DNA of 64,000 nucleotides. Source: Gonapodya prolifera JEL478. Lineage: Eukaryota; Monoblepharomycota; Monoblepharidomycetes; Monoblepharidales; Gonapodyaceae. The notes under the pieces were generated by a model. The model was not told where the DNA came from. It did not search any database and saw nothing but the letters and a program-made list of their open reading frames with translations. A program made the position numbers and the translations under genes. Positions 29,647-39,800 of the stretch are shown piece by piece; within the stretch, counting starts at the first letter, position 1; each line of letters begins with the position of its first letter. Location: assembly GCA_001574975.1 (NCBI GenBank), contig KQ965731.1, positions 1,423,737 to 1,487,736 on the forward strand, in the 5' to 3' direction.

Positions 29647-31573
29647 ATGGAAACGCAAATTTTGTCCCTCATTTCGCAGAAAAGTGCGACGACAACATGC
29701 TGCCTTGTTGATTCGTCAACGGGATCCAGTATCAGTCTCAACGAATTAAAAATCAAGTCACTCAAGTTTGCAGAAGGACTCAAGTTGTTCGCCGGACTCC
29801 GGCCTGGTACACTCGTTGCGATGAGATGTGGAAACACTATGGAAGCTGTCATATCTGCGCTCGCGGTGTGGATGACGGGTGAGCTCTTCGGATCGTGTTA
29901 AAAACTTACGTTCCGATACTACAACGCATTCCAGGAGGAAATCTACTGCTCCTAAAAGCGGTCGCAAGTGATCGAGAGATTGCTGTTATGCTTATCGACA
30001 GTGTATGTTTTGTTCGTTCAAAGACCCATGCATGTTGCTAAAAGCGAGCAAAAGGAACCCTCGTACATTTTAGTCGAACCGTCTCTCCTCGAATCTACGC
30101 TCAATGCGACAGAAATGATCAAATTTCCAGTGGATAAGATCATAACCCTGGGACCCTCTGGGACATTTCCCGACCTCAAGACCGTTGCGGCGCTGGGTGA
30201 GGACCCGGAAGATACAGAGCCTTGTAGGACTGCTTCGAGCGATCCAGCATTGGTCGAGTATCACCGTGGAGTCATCGGGAGAGGTGAGAAACACCGGGAG
30301 TTTGATTTCTTCTGTGCGAGCTCACCGTCATTCCAGGTCACACTGTGTCCTATTTCGCTCTTGCCTCATCACTTACCATTTCCAACCCTGCAATCTACGC
30401 GGGTGCTGCTCGGGTCTTCACTGCGATTCCATTCTGCTCTGCTGTAGGCCTTGTTGCTTGTGTTTTGAAACCGCTGTTGCAGGTTGGAGGACTTGTGATT
30501 CCAGGCGACGACTTGAATGCGAAATTTTGGGCTCCAGGGAACTACCGTGATATTCGACTCCTCGACGTGGATGCACAATAGTCTTTACGACCAACCAATT
30601 GGGACCACGGCACTCATTCCCCTGAAGTCCTGGATCGACACCTCAAGCCAATTGGATACAAGGTCTGAAGTCGCAGTCGAATAAAAGTATCACCAAAGTT
30701 TACACTATTTACCAACAAAGAAATATCCGACCTATCGTAGTGGTGACTTCGGAAGACTTGAATTCTGTAACGATGTCAGACGAGCTTACCAGAGACGTAC
30801 ATAGGTCTGGTGGTGCTCTTGCCTTTGGTGAGTGGCGTTCTGTTTTTCATACATGGTGTTGACGACAAGTTTGAGTTCCATCTTCTGGTCATCAGTGTTC
30901 CCCTGTGCGCCATCCCTGTTGTTCTCCTCTTCTTCGGAAGAGCTACCTCGCGGACACAATCTGTGGATACCTTCAGACGGATTACATCGTGGTGGTTGGC
31001 AGCTTGTCGGATTCATGCTTGGCTTTCGTGTAATTCCAACATCAACTTTCTCCCCCACAGAAATTCATGTAATGGGGCCTGCTTGCGTCGATGGTATTTT
31101 TTTCAGTGACACGGAGTCGAAAACAATTGCGGACAGCGACGGCTGGATGCGAACAGGTATCACGGGAAACATTGAAGACGGAGCATTGCGCTGGGAAGGT
31201 GCCACGGAGGTAGGCGAATTGAAAGAATGACGATATTGTCACTGTGATGTGGTAGACGCCTTTAACGATTTATCAGTGTCTGTTTGAAGTTTCGAAAGTT
31301 CCAACCTCTGCTACTGAACTGTCTCTTTATTTTCAACGCCACCCGGCAGTTGAGACCTGTTTCGTGACCGTCAGGGAAAACTTACCAGTTGCGCATGTGA
31401 AATTATCCGCCTCCTCGAATTTGATTAAGCTCTCGACAGCAGGGCTGATGGAGCATTTTAAGTCTTGGATGCTGGAGAATCCTCTTGGACCAGCGGGAAC
31501 CTTTATTGCTGGCTACCTAAGAGAAGTTGTTCTCGGCGGAATAGTGTCTATAAACAACGATATGAAATTGTAA
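29647..31573 (+). CDS. Adenylate-forming (acyl-CoA synthetase-like) homologue, catalytic motifs eroded
   Basis: The fold is that of the ANL superfamily. Exon 1 reads DSSTGSSISLNELKIKSLKF and LFAGLRPGTLVAMRCGNTME, and exon 2 GGNLLLLKAVASDREIAVML. The next exon has ASSDPALVEYHRGVIGR joined to GHTVSYFALASSL, where relatives have the phosphate loop YTSGTTGxPKG. Further on come PTEIHVMGPACVDGIFFSD and SDGWMRTGITGNIEDG (normally RTGD), and the C-terminal HPAVETCFVTV followed by IAGYLREVVLGGIVS, where the catalytic Lys of the A10 motif is expected. So the A3, A7 and A10 residues needed for adenylation all appear to be gone while the scaffold remains. The middle exons (30560-30840) are less certain. 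The gene may encode a non-catalytic protein or be an old gene in decline. The start is at ATG 29647. Confidence 0.6.
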
Positions 31574-31782
31574 TAGTTAATATTGTAACGTGGAAAGTAG
31601 AAAGCAACCTGATGAAGCACTTGAGTGGCCGCAGAAGCATCTTCACTTTTCAGAACTTTCCAACGGAATATCGGCAGTGATTACCCCGCTTCCTGGGCAG
31701 TGGAGGAAGAGCTATCGTTGCGTTCCTCTCGGAGCGGCTCTCCCCGGAGCAGAACTTTGAGCTCCTTCACTGAACAAGAATT

Positions 31783-34484
31783 ATGGCCTCACTTCCTCCC
31801 CCGTTGCGCCCGACCACGACTCGGAGGGTCTGCAAGCGCTCGATGTTCTCTACCCTGCGAGACCGCGAGGCAGGTCTTCACGCCCAACAAGGTTCTAGAC
31901 GGCCCAACACAAACTCGGTCAAGCAGAGACAATTGACTTGGAACGTTCACCCCGATATCACTTTCTACGACGTAAGGATGCCACCAGGATGCCAGCAGCT
32001 TCATTTCCGGAAGTTCTCACCTGACGGGAAGGTGAGTATTTGCTATCCTTGGGGCAGGATTTCTCAGTTTCGATTGAGCGGATTTACACTGCATAACGTT
32101 CACTTCGTACTTTCAATATTAACGATGCGGTATCTCATGAAATTCGGTCGTGTGATCTTCCTCGATCTTCCTAGTGTCTGGTGGCATTCAGCAAATCGAA
32201 CCATTCTCTCGTTATTTTGCGTTATCTGGGCCCTGGATGCTCATCTACATCTACGCGAGGTTCTTCGAAACGAGATACCAGCAACCCGGAGCACGCGCCG
32301 ATGGACAACATATCCAATCTCACTCCAATTCGTGGCTCACGACCAAGCTCTGCCGCTAATGGTACAGCAGCTCTCGCTGCGGAGGACGATCGCTTATCTA
32401 CACACTCGCCTACAGCATCTCGGTGGGACTCGCCGTTTGGGGATTCCTTGGAGAGCCAAAGGGTTTTCTCGGACTTCTTTTCGGTGGAGTACGAAGTGAA
32501 TGTCACTGCTGGGACAGAAGTCCTTTGCAAAGAGTTCTCTCTATTCTCCGAAGATGGAAAGTTTGTGAGTGACCTATTATGATAGCACGGTGTCCTCAGG
32601 GTGTTATATATAATATTACGTGCCCTTCAAGCTTGTCCTCGCTTCCGCCGTACCTTCATCAACCCCTCCACTAGAAGAAAACTCTGGCTCTCTCACCTCC
32701 ATTCAGCAGTTGGATGACGTTACCTTCTGGGTTGTGGAGCTGGCACATGGAACGGTAAGCTTCGTACTCATTGCATTTGAGCATCCTGCCATGATTTCCA
32801 ACCTTGCTGTAGATCGTTGACAAACGCACTTTCAAGTCGGATTACATTTACTTGTCAAATCATGCTGGTGTCTCTCTCTTGGGAAACAGATTACTCATTA
32901 CAAGCGTCCAGAATCAAACTGTTTACATGATGGAAATCATGGTAAGTTGGCATAAATTTCCCAGGTGACTTTGATCACCGAGATCAGCTCTTTGCCAGCC
33001 CTCCGGAAGACTCAACCATGTCCGTAGCCTGGGAACAGACCTCCTCCCAGATGATGGTGATCTCCTTCGTGATCTAAATAATCGTGAATTGGAGTGGAGG
33101 CGAACGTCAGAGTCCGTTTCAATACTGAAGAGTTCCCCACCGTCCACTCCGGAAACACGTGTGCGACCATCAGGAAGTGTTCTCGGCAAACGTCAGCGGC
33201 CAGTGGAGGACGAGGGTGAAGATTTGGAGGATAATGAATTGGGTCCACCGCCTTCAACACGCCCAACTTTCCGGGCGAATATTCGTCGTTTAGCCGTCCC
33301 ATCTATTACAACTGGTCCATCTTCAGATGTGCCGACACTCGCTTCTGGGGGTGGTACGAGTCCACCCGGGAGCTGGAGTCCTGCTTGGACCACGGGAAGT
33401 GGTTCTCGCCTTCAAACGCGAACAACTCTTCGCTCAATCGGTGCAGCAAGCCAACGACTGTCTAGTGGTACTCCTAACCGGCCTCTGACACGCGAGGATC
33501 CCCCCAATGATTTGATGCTGTCCGGTTTGAAACATCGCTTGATGGCGTTCCTACACCGTCGCGCTATGGCTTCTGGAGATATCAATCGTCTTCGGCACTT
33601 CTTCCTGAGTTGGGATTACTTTGCATCGCTGGTTATATGGCGGTGTGAGTGGATGGATGCCGCAACAATTGTGTTCAAAATGGGTGGTGTCGACGCGATA
33701 GGCAAAAGTGACCCTCCAGCCGCCGCGCCCACATTCTTGCTGATCTTTCATCTTCCCACCGTGAGCGTGGTCGGTTTCCATGAATCCTGTAGTCCAGATC
33801 TTTTGGACTGGTACGAGACGGATGATAGGTGGCGGCGGCAGGCGACTAGTCGCGTGAACTGGTGTGCCAGCATGTCCAACTCGGACAAAGCCAGGGAAAC
33901 TGTTCGTAAGAGCATGTTTGGGCTCTGGAAAGCGAAGAATGGCGGGTGAGTTCAAGCTCCATCTCCTTCTTGCTTGGATGTGCTCCACAACACATCGATG
34001 TTCCTCTCAGTTCACAGCAAGCGATCAAGCGTGCCCTTGCGAATCTTCCGCACAACCCTCAGGCATACAGCGAAACTCCCTATTGGGATCAAGAGTTGTT
34101 CAGCTACGATGAAAAGTCCATAGGACCCCTTGAAAGGTGAGACTGCGACCTTGGAAATCTACTTCGTGCACTGCTACAGCATGTATTGGCGATATACAGG
34201 CCCAAAGTCGTTGTGGACTTTCCGTTGAAATGGTTCAACCGAGTGACTGGAGAGCACGTTTTTTCCATTGACCCGTTCCCGAAACCATACGGAATAGGGC
34301 CGCCACGAACGAAGTGAGCCTTGATTGTGTTATCTCGGTGCGCTCCATTTACCAGGCTAATTTCTTTCCTAGGCACTATGCGGTCTTCATCTTCCATCCC
34401 ACCGACCCGTTTTGTATCACGGTCATGTTTCAGGCGCAACAACAAACTGCCGTGAACATACACGCTCGGAGGTGTGTCGGATAA
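31783..34484 (+). CDS. DET1: DET1 homologue (CUL4-DDB1 ubiquitin ligase adaptor)
   Basis: DET1 works with DDB1, DDA1 and COP10/UBE2E in CUL4 E3 ligases and acts in the nucleus. From ATG 31783 the family landmarks appear in order across several exons: CQQLHFRKFSPDGK, CLVAFSKSNHSLVILRY, FFSVEYEVNVTAGTEVLCKE and FSLFSEDGKF, then FWVVELAHGT, IVDKRTFKSDYIYLSNHAGV and RLLITSVQNQTVYMMEI. A Ser/Pro-rich insert occupies about 33100-33500. It is followed by LSGLKHRLMAFLHRRAM, LRHFFLSWDYFASLVIWRCE, ALANLPHNPQAYSETPYWDQ and LFSYDEKSIGPLERPKVVVD. The last exons carry FPLKWFNRVTGEHVFSIDPF and HYAVFIFHPTDPFCITV, and the stop is at 34484. The domain is complete, with an insert specific to this species. DET1 is best known from plants and animals and is missing from common yeasts, so its presence here is notable. 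Confidence 0.9.
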
Positions 34485-35126
34485 TGCTTACGGTATACCA
34501 TTATGTGTTGTTGTGGTGGAAGGGGTGGGAAGGGGTTGACCCAGTGATACCTGTTTACAGATGAACGTTTTTTTTCACACAATTTGATTCGAAATGCGAT
34601 TATCACTGCACTCTGAATTGCGTCGATGCACAATGTAGATGAATGTAAAACACCTTGCAACATTCTTGCAGAACATAGCAACCCTTTCTTTGACTCAGTC
34701 CTTGCACGTTCTTGATTCCGACACCGTCGGCAAGATTCCACATGCAAGGAGGAAAGTACTTTGATCGAGCTTTCCACGAGTGATGGGACGGTCTCTAAAG
34801 CTGTATCGTCTAAGGCCACAGAGAAGTGACGATGTTGCCTCCCACGATCTTTGTACCCGGTCTTTGCACTGACGGCTGGGTACAGTGACCCTTCCCCAAC
34901 GGCAACCCGCCGCCCTCCATACTTTGTCCTCCCGTTAGGTTTCTCATGCGCTTTCCGCAAATCATATGCGCATGGGAGCGGTCGTGGCTTGAGAGGGGGG
35001 TCGCAGAGCAGTGTAATTTCATTACTTCCTTAAATTAGGGTAATTCCAAAATCTTCAATACATGATCGCGCTTAAAAAGTACGAAACAAACGGGTACTAC
35101 TGTAGTATTACGTAAGCCAGTCCATG
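34485..35126. other. Convergent intergenic region, no gene supported
   Basis: The region lies between the DET1 stop and the stop of the ankyrin/SH3 gene. A minus frame of 176 codons (34960-34430) overlaps the DET1 3' end and has no recognisable content; I treat it as chance. Confidence 0.4.
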
Positions 35127-36711
35127 TCACAAGGAAACCGAGTCCCCGACCCGCAGCATTTCGAGTTGATCCTCTAGCGCTGGCGCAATCGTCGCCAACG
35201 CACCCATATGGCGGTTTCGCGTGTCGTTTGCAGCAGGCACTGCTTGTCGCACCGAGGATGGGGTCCGAGAGCTGACGGGCCCGCTGACTGGTAGTGGCAA
35301 GGAAGGGGGGTGGATGTCGTTTCGAATGAGGGAAATCGTCGGAAGGAGTTCGTCTGGGGCTACATAGTCCAGCGCATGAGGAGGTGCCATAACGCACGAT
35401 AAGGGGAAAAATCCGTTCTCCCTGCTGGAATCATTAGTTCCCTGAAGGAGGGAAAAGGGGTGAAAGCTTGAACGAAAGAAAGGAACACACGGTCTGCTTA
35501 CCCATCCCCACGTATTGACGTACTCAGCGTAGCAGAAAACCCGTTGACCGACAAGGAGGTTCATGTACTCAGGCCCCTCCTTCTCGTAGTCCGATTTGAC
35601 GACTACGAGTTTGAAGATGGGCAAGGGTGACTGGGGATTTGGGGGCTCCGATGAGACGTATAGCTTGCGGATGTACTCGTTCTCTCGACGAAGATCACGA
35701 TAGAGCTCTGTGAGTTGGTCGTGGTCACAGAGAAGTTGCTCGTGTTGGTGTTGAAGTGCCATGAGCTGAGAGTAGAGTGCGTCCCGTTCCCTCTCGATGT
35801 CGATCGCGCCTGGTGGTGGCATTCCAATTTGAGCTTCGACTGTGCGACGCAGGTCCTCGAGCTCTCTCCGTAGATCATCAACGGCGCTCCCACGTCGCGT
35901 ATCGTCTATTGTCACTCTGGACGACTGACTCGGTGTCCTCATTTCATCCCCACGTGTGACGCTGAAGCCACGATGGAGATCGATCACGAAAGAGCGAGGA
36001 GCCTCAAGCAACGCCGCAAACTCAGGTAGGGGGGAAGCGGCTCGCCCAAGTCGCGTCGCCGCGTCCCGGCAGGATAGTGAAACAACGGCACCCTTGTTGA
36101 GCAACCATGTCACAATGTCCAAGTTCGGCGTCAGTGTCGCCCGCTGATACGATTCGCTAGGGCTTCGTGGGTTCGAAAGTCGCACATTCTCGCCTCGCTT
36201 AGAGATAAGTAAACGTCCCGTGTCTTCGAGCTCCGCCTGCTGCCTTATGGCAGGCGATCCATCGCCGAAAAACACACGAACCCCTCCGAGAGCAAAATCC
36301 AGTGCGGAAGGCGAGGTGAATTGGAGATGCCACCGCCGCTTCTCCCAGAGGGCTTTTGTCCACGTCTCCGCACCGCTCGGTACCTTCCACGAAATCATTG
36401 AGTTCGGATCCGCACCTAAAAACGAGTCAATTCTGCTCAGCGCCGCACATAGAGCAGGACTCACCTGCTTCGAGGACGGCCCTGACGAGCTCCGATCTCC
36501 CAGTGAGGATAGCCAAACATAACGCGGATTCGCCGTCCGCGGTATCCGTTTCCACCCGCTCCTCCGGTTTCCCAATCAGGTTGCGCGACACCAAAACTTT
36601 GCATTCCAGCGAGATCCTCTTGCGGGCATTGGGACGGGGCGAACTCTCTCCTATCGCGCGACGAACTTCCTCCAGGTTTCCGCTCTCGATTGCATCTATT
36701 ATTCCCACCAT
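35127..36711 (-). CDS. Ankyrin-repeat, coiled-coil and SH3 protein
   Basis: This is a modular protein, probably a signalling or cytoskeletal adaptor. From ATG 36711 the N-terminus reads MVGIIDAIESGNLEEVRRAI and then DGESALCLAILTGRSELVRA, which are ankyrin-type helices. Intron 1 (about 36416-36464) joins LEAG to ADPNSM. A variable region with one more ankyrin-like unit follows (LDIVTWLLNKGAVVSLS). A coiled coil spans about 35880-35650 (DDLRRELEDLRRTVEAQ and LYRDLRRENEYIRKLY). The SH3 domain begins FKLVVVKSDYEKEGPEYMNL, continues LVGQRVFCYAEYVNTWGW and, across a second intron, GTNDSSRENGFFPLSCV. A Pro/Ser-rich tail ends at 35127. Ankyrin plus SH3 combinations of this style are common in chytrid-type fungi. 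The partners are unknown. Confidence 0.72.
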
Positions 36712-36872
36712 TCTGCGCCGTGATCCTCCGTTAATCTGTCAAGTATATCCGGATATGTTGGGGCGGACCCACCAGAACGAGCCGGTTGTAGGCTGTGGAC
36801 AAGCGCCTTCTGTCTCAAACCCTTTCACATAGACAAGGGCGTATACACGCGGAGACCCAGCTGCCGAATCGA
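36712..36872. promoter_or_regulatory. Divergent intergenic region between ankyrin/SH3 and SLC6 genes
   Basis: About 160 bp separate the two start codons (36711 minus, 36873 plus). The plus frame is open for 26 codons upstream of ATG 36873, so a slightly longer N-terminus for the transporter is possible. No promoter element is evident. Confidence 0.35.
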
Positions 36873-39733
36873 ATGGAAAGCGGCTCCACGTTGGGTGTCG
36901 CCCGCAAGAGAGACGCCTGGGACAACAGAACATCGTACCTCGCTGTGAGTCCGCCTTTCACTCTTTCCACAAATACATTCAAAGTACGCGATCAATTTTA
37001 GGCTGCGAGCGCCAGTGCAATTGGTTAGTGACGTGTTTTTCAGTTGTGCTTGGCCTGATCGTTAACCGAACGGATGATTGGAGGTTTGGGAAATTTGTTC
37101 AGATGTATGTACGTTCTTTCAATGAATTCATTGGCTCCAGGACTTACGAAATGACTCTGCGGCACAGATCCGTCTCAAGTCTGGGCAAACTACGGGCTCC
37201 AATGGTTCATTCCTTACGGATGTTCACTTGTGTTGATTGGCATTCCACTTCTTGGGCTTGAAATGGTGCTGGGTCAGATTGCACGATCAGGAAATATAGC
37301 AGCCTTTGGAAGAATACATCCAGCTCTCCGGGGAATGGTATGTTACCCCACTGACAGTTGCGAAGTGAGATTTAATACACTGCAAAATAGGGACTTGCCT
37401 CACAAGTTTGCGGATACATCGTGCCGATGTATTACAACGTTCTCATTTCATATGCACTGTTCTATCTCGTAAGTATAGCTCCCGAGAGTTTGCATCACAG
37501 ATACCTTGAGAAACTCAAATGTGACGACTCGTCAGCTCAAATCGTTCGTGAATCCGCTACCCTGGACTGCAAATGGCGGTAGTGCCGATAACGTCAGCGA
37601 GTACTTTTATGACGAAGTGTTGCAGTACAGTTCCATAAATGGTGGCGATCCGGCACCCTCTGTCGTCGTGCCGTCTTTGTATGGTCTCACCGTTTTTGTG
37701 TGGATTGCCATTTATGCTGCCTTGTTTCGAGGGTAAGATGAGTCAAACCCAATCAAACACAAGTAATTTAACGTATCTTTGACAGACCATCTGTAATGGG
37801 CAAGGTTTCAATGGTCACAACAGCCATTTCGGTTTTGAGTGAGTCTTAAATTTCGCACCGTTCCCATCATCATCGACTCACTATCCTCCAGTGCTGTTTG
37901 TCATTGTAATAAGGGCTTGCACCCTACCAAACGCATGGGATGGAATCAAACTTTACATAGGGACTTGGCGAAGTTCAAACCTTGCAACTACCTCTGTGTG
38001 GACATCAGCTGCAGGGCAGGTGTTCTTTTCAACTGGGATATGTCAAGGAGTTTTCAGTGCATATGCGAGCTATGCCGACATTTATGAAAACACGGTGGAA
38101 GATGTGAGATGTGATGTCCCTTTCATATCACCGCACTGTTGGAGCAATGCGTTCCTGTTCTATGTAGGCATACATTGTTGCTCTCGCAAACGCTGCCTAT
38201 GAAGTTATAGGCGGATTTGCAGCATTTGGAATTGCTGGTTTCCTTGCGATGGATCCAAACACTGTTAAGCTAAACAGCTACGCTGTTGGGTAAGTACATT
38301 CACAGCTCTGTTCCGCACTCACGAGATATTACCATTACAAAACTTCCAGCTTTGTCACATATCCTCAAGCTATTGCCACGCTGCCAGGTGCGAATGCTTG
38401 GAGCTTTTTCTTCTTCTTGACCGTTTTCCTACTTGGATGGGACTCGAGTTGGTCATTGCTCGAGACTCTTGCTACAAGTCTTTATGACGCACGATGGTTC
38501 TCCAGTGTAACGTCTCGTAGGTGGGGTAAAGAGCTCATTCTTGGTGGAATGTGTATAGTAGGAGCACTTGCATGTGAGGATTCCGCATCAGCGCATTGGA
38601 TCTGAGTAAGCTAAACAAAACATTCGTGTTTGCAGCTCTACTCTATTGCACCTCGTTTGGACTGGATGCTATTGGAGCAGTAGATCAATATGTGACGGAG
38701 CTTGGTCTCATCGTCGTTGGCTTCATGTATGCTGGTTTTCCCGGCTAGGAACGTTGCATCATGAGAAACTCAAGCTGCGCTTTCACAGGTATTGCTTCGG
38801 AATCTCATATCTCTACCGCTTCAGAGACGTCGTTCAAGAAGTTGGATGGGTTGCGTTCTCGGTACATTGTGCCACCTACCTCATCGCCCCTATCTTTGGT
38901 GTAGTGATCGGATATGCCTCGACACCGCTCACTGGCTTTGGTGCGCGCTTGCGTTTTGAAATTGGCTCACGTAAACCTTACCCAAATCTTTTTGCTCATC
39001 CCCCTTTGAACAGTCTCTGGCCTTATTGGTGGCACTATTGGGTTTGCGTCTGCACACTTCCTCGCCAACAATCCGGAAACAGATATGGGCTACTCAGAAC
39101 ATGTGGCAAAGCTGTACTGGCTCAACTTTTACACATGTGACCAATTTCGGAAAGACGTTGACGGGGTTTTGTTGCAAGCAGCGGGGAACAGACCGTTCCC
39201 GACTTGGTGGGTGGCTGTTCTGCGCTTCGCCACGGCACCTATACTGCTCGGTAAGGGGAACCGCCACAGCATGAAAGAAGGAAGAAAATAGCATCACAAT
39301 ATTTTTTTCAAACAGTAATTGCGTCGTTCTCAGTAGAAACATTTGTTCGCCGGGTCAAGTTCGGGGGATGCTTGGATGCGAACGATCTCCCGCAGAACTG
39401 CGTCCCCATGAAAATTTATTCCTATGGGTGAGTGAGCGTAAATGGCGGCGCTGGGTGGATTGAATTTCGAGCCTACTCCTTTGAATTTTCAGCTTTGTCA
39501 TTGGATTGTTGGTACTCGGCATCGCCATAACTGGAATCTATAACCCGGACGTGTTTCTTCCCCTTCTTCCCGAAAACGAGGAGAAAATTTGGATGTGGCA
39601 GTACGGCGCCGAGCCTGGGAAGACTGCTGATTTGATTCCCGCGCCTGAGGATGCAGACGTGGGGATGTTCCCGGTCTCGCATACTGCTCCACCGCCTCTA
39701 CCGCTTTTCGACGTGACAAGGTCGTCTGTCTGA
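36873..39733 (+). CDS. Sodium:neurotransmitter symporter family transporter (SLC6/SNF-like)
   Basis: SLC6 proteins are twelve-helix plasma-membrane carriers that import amino acids or amines with sodium. From ATG 36873 the first exon gives KRDAWDNRTSYLA. Short exons then spell AASASAIGLGNLFRYPSQV, the TM1 signature of the family with Phe in place of the usual Trp, followed by WANYGLQWFIPYG and LIGIPLLGLEMVLGQIARSG (TM2). Later helices include LASQVCGYIVPMYYNVLISY, LYGLTVFVWIAIYAALFRGP, SAAGQVFFSTGICQGVFSAY (TM6 region), IVALANAAYEVIGGFAAFGI, FLTVFLLGWDSSWSLLETL and FASAHFLANNP. The last exon ends LPLFDVTRSSV at 39733. Introns are numerous and short. The loop after TM3 is relatively long (about 37510-37660). 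The substrate cannot be named. SLC6 genes are uncommon in yeasts and moulds but occur in early-diverging fungi. Confidence 0.85.
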
Positions 39734-39800
39734 GTAACAATATTGCACTTTTGGATTATTTTGAGATATGTACACATATTCTAAATTATAATCGTCTCCG

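Noticed and set aside
34430-34960. A 176-codon minus frame between DET1 and the ankyrin gene
   Set aside because: It overlaps the DET1 3' exon, has no recognisable content and no splice support.
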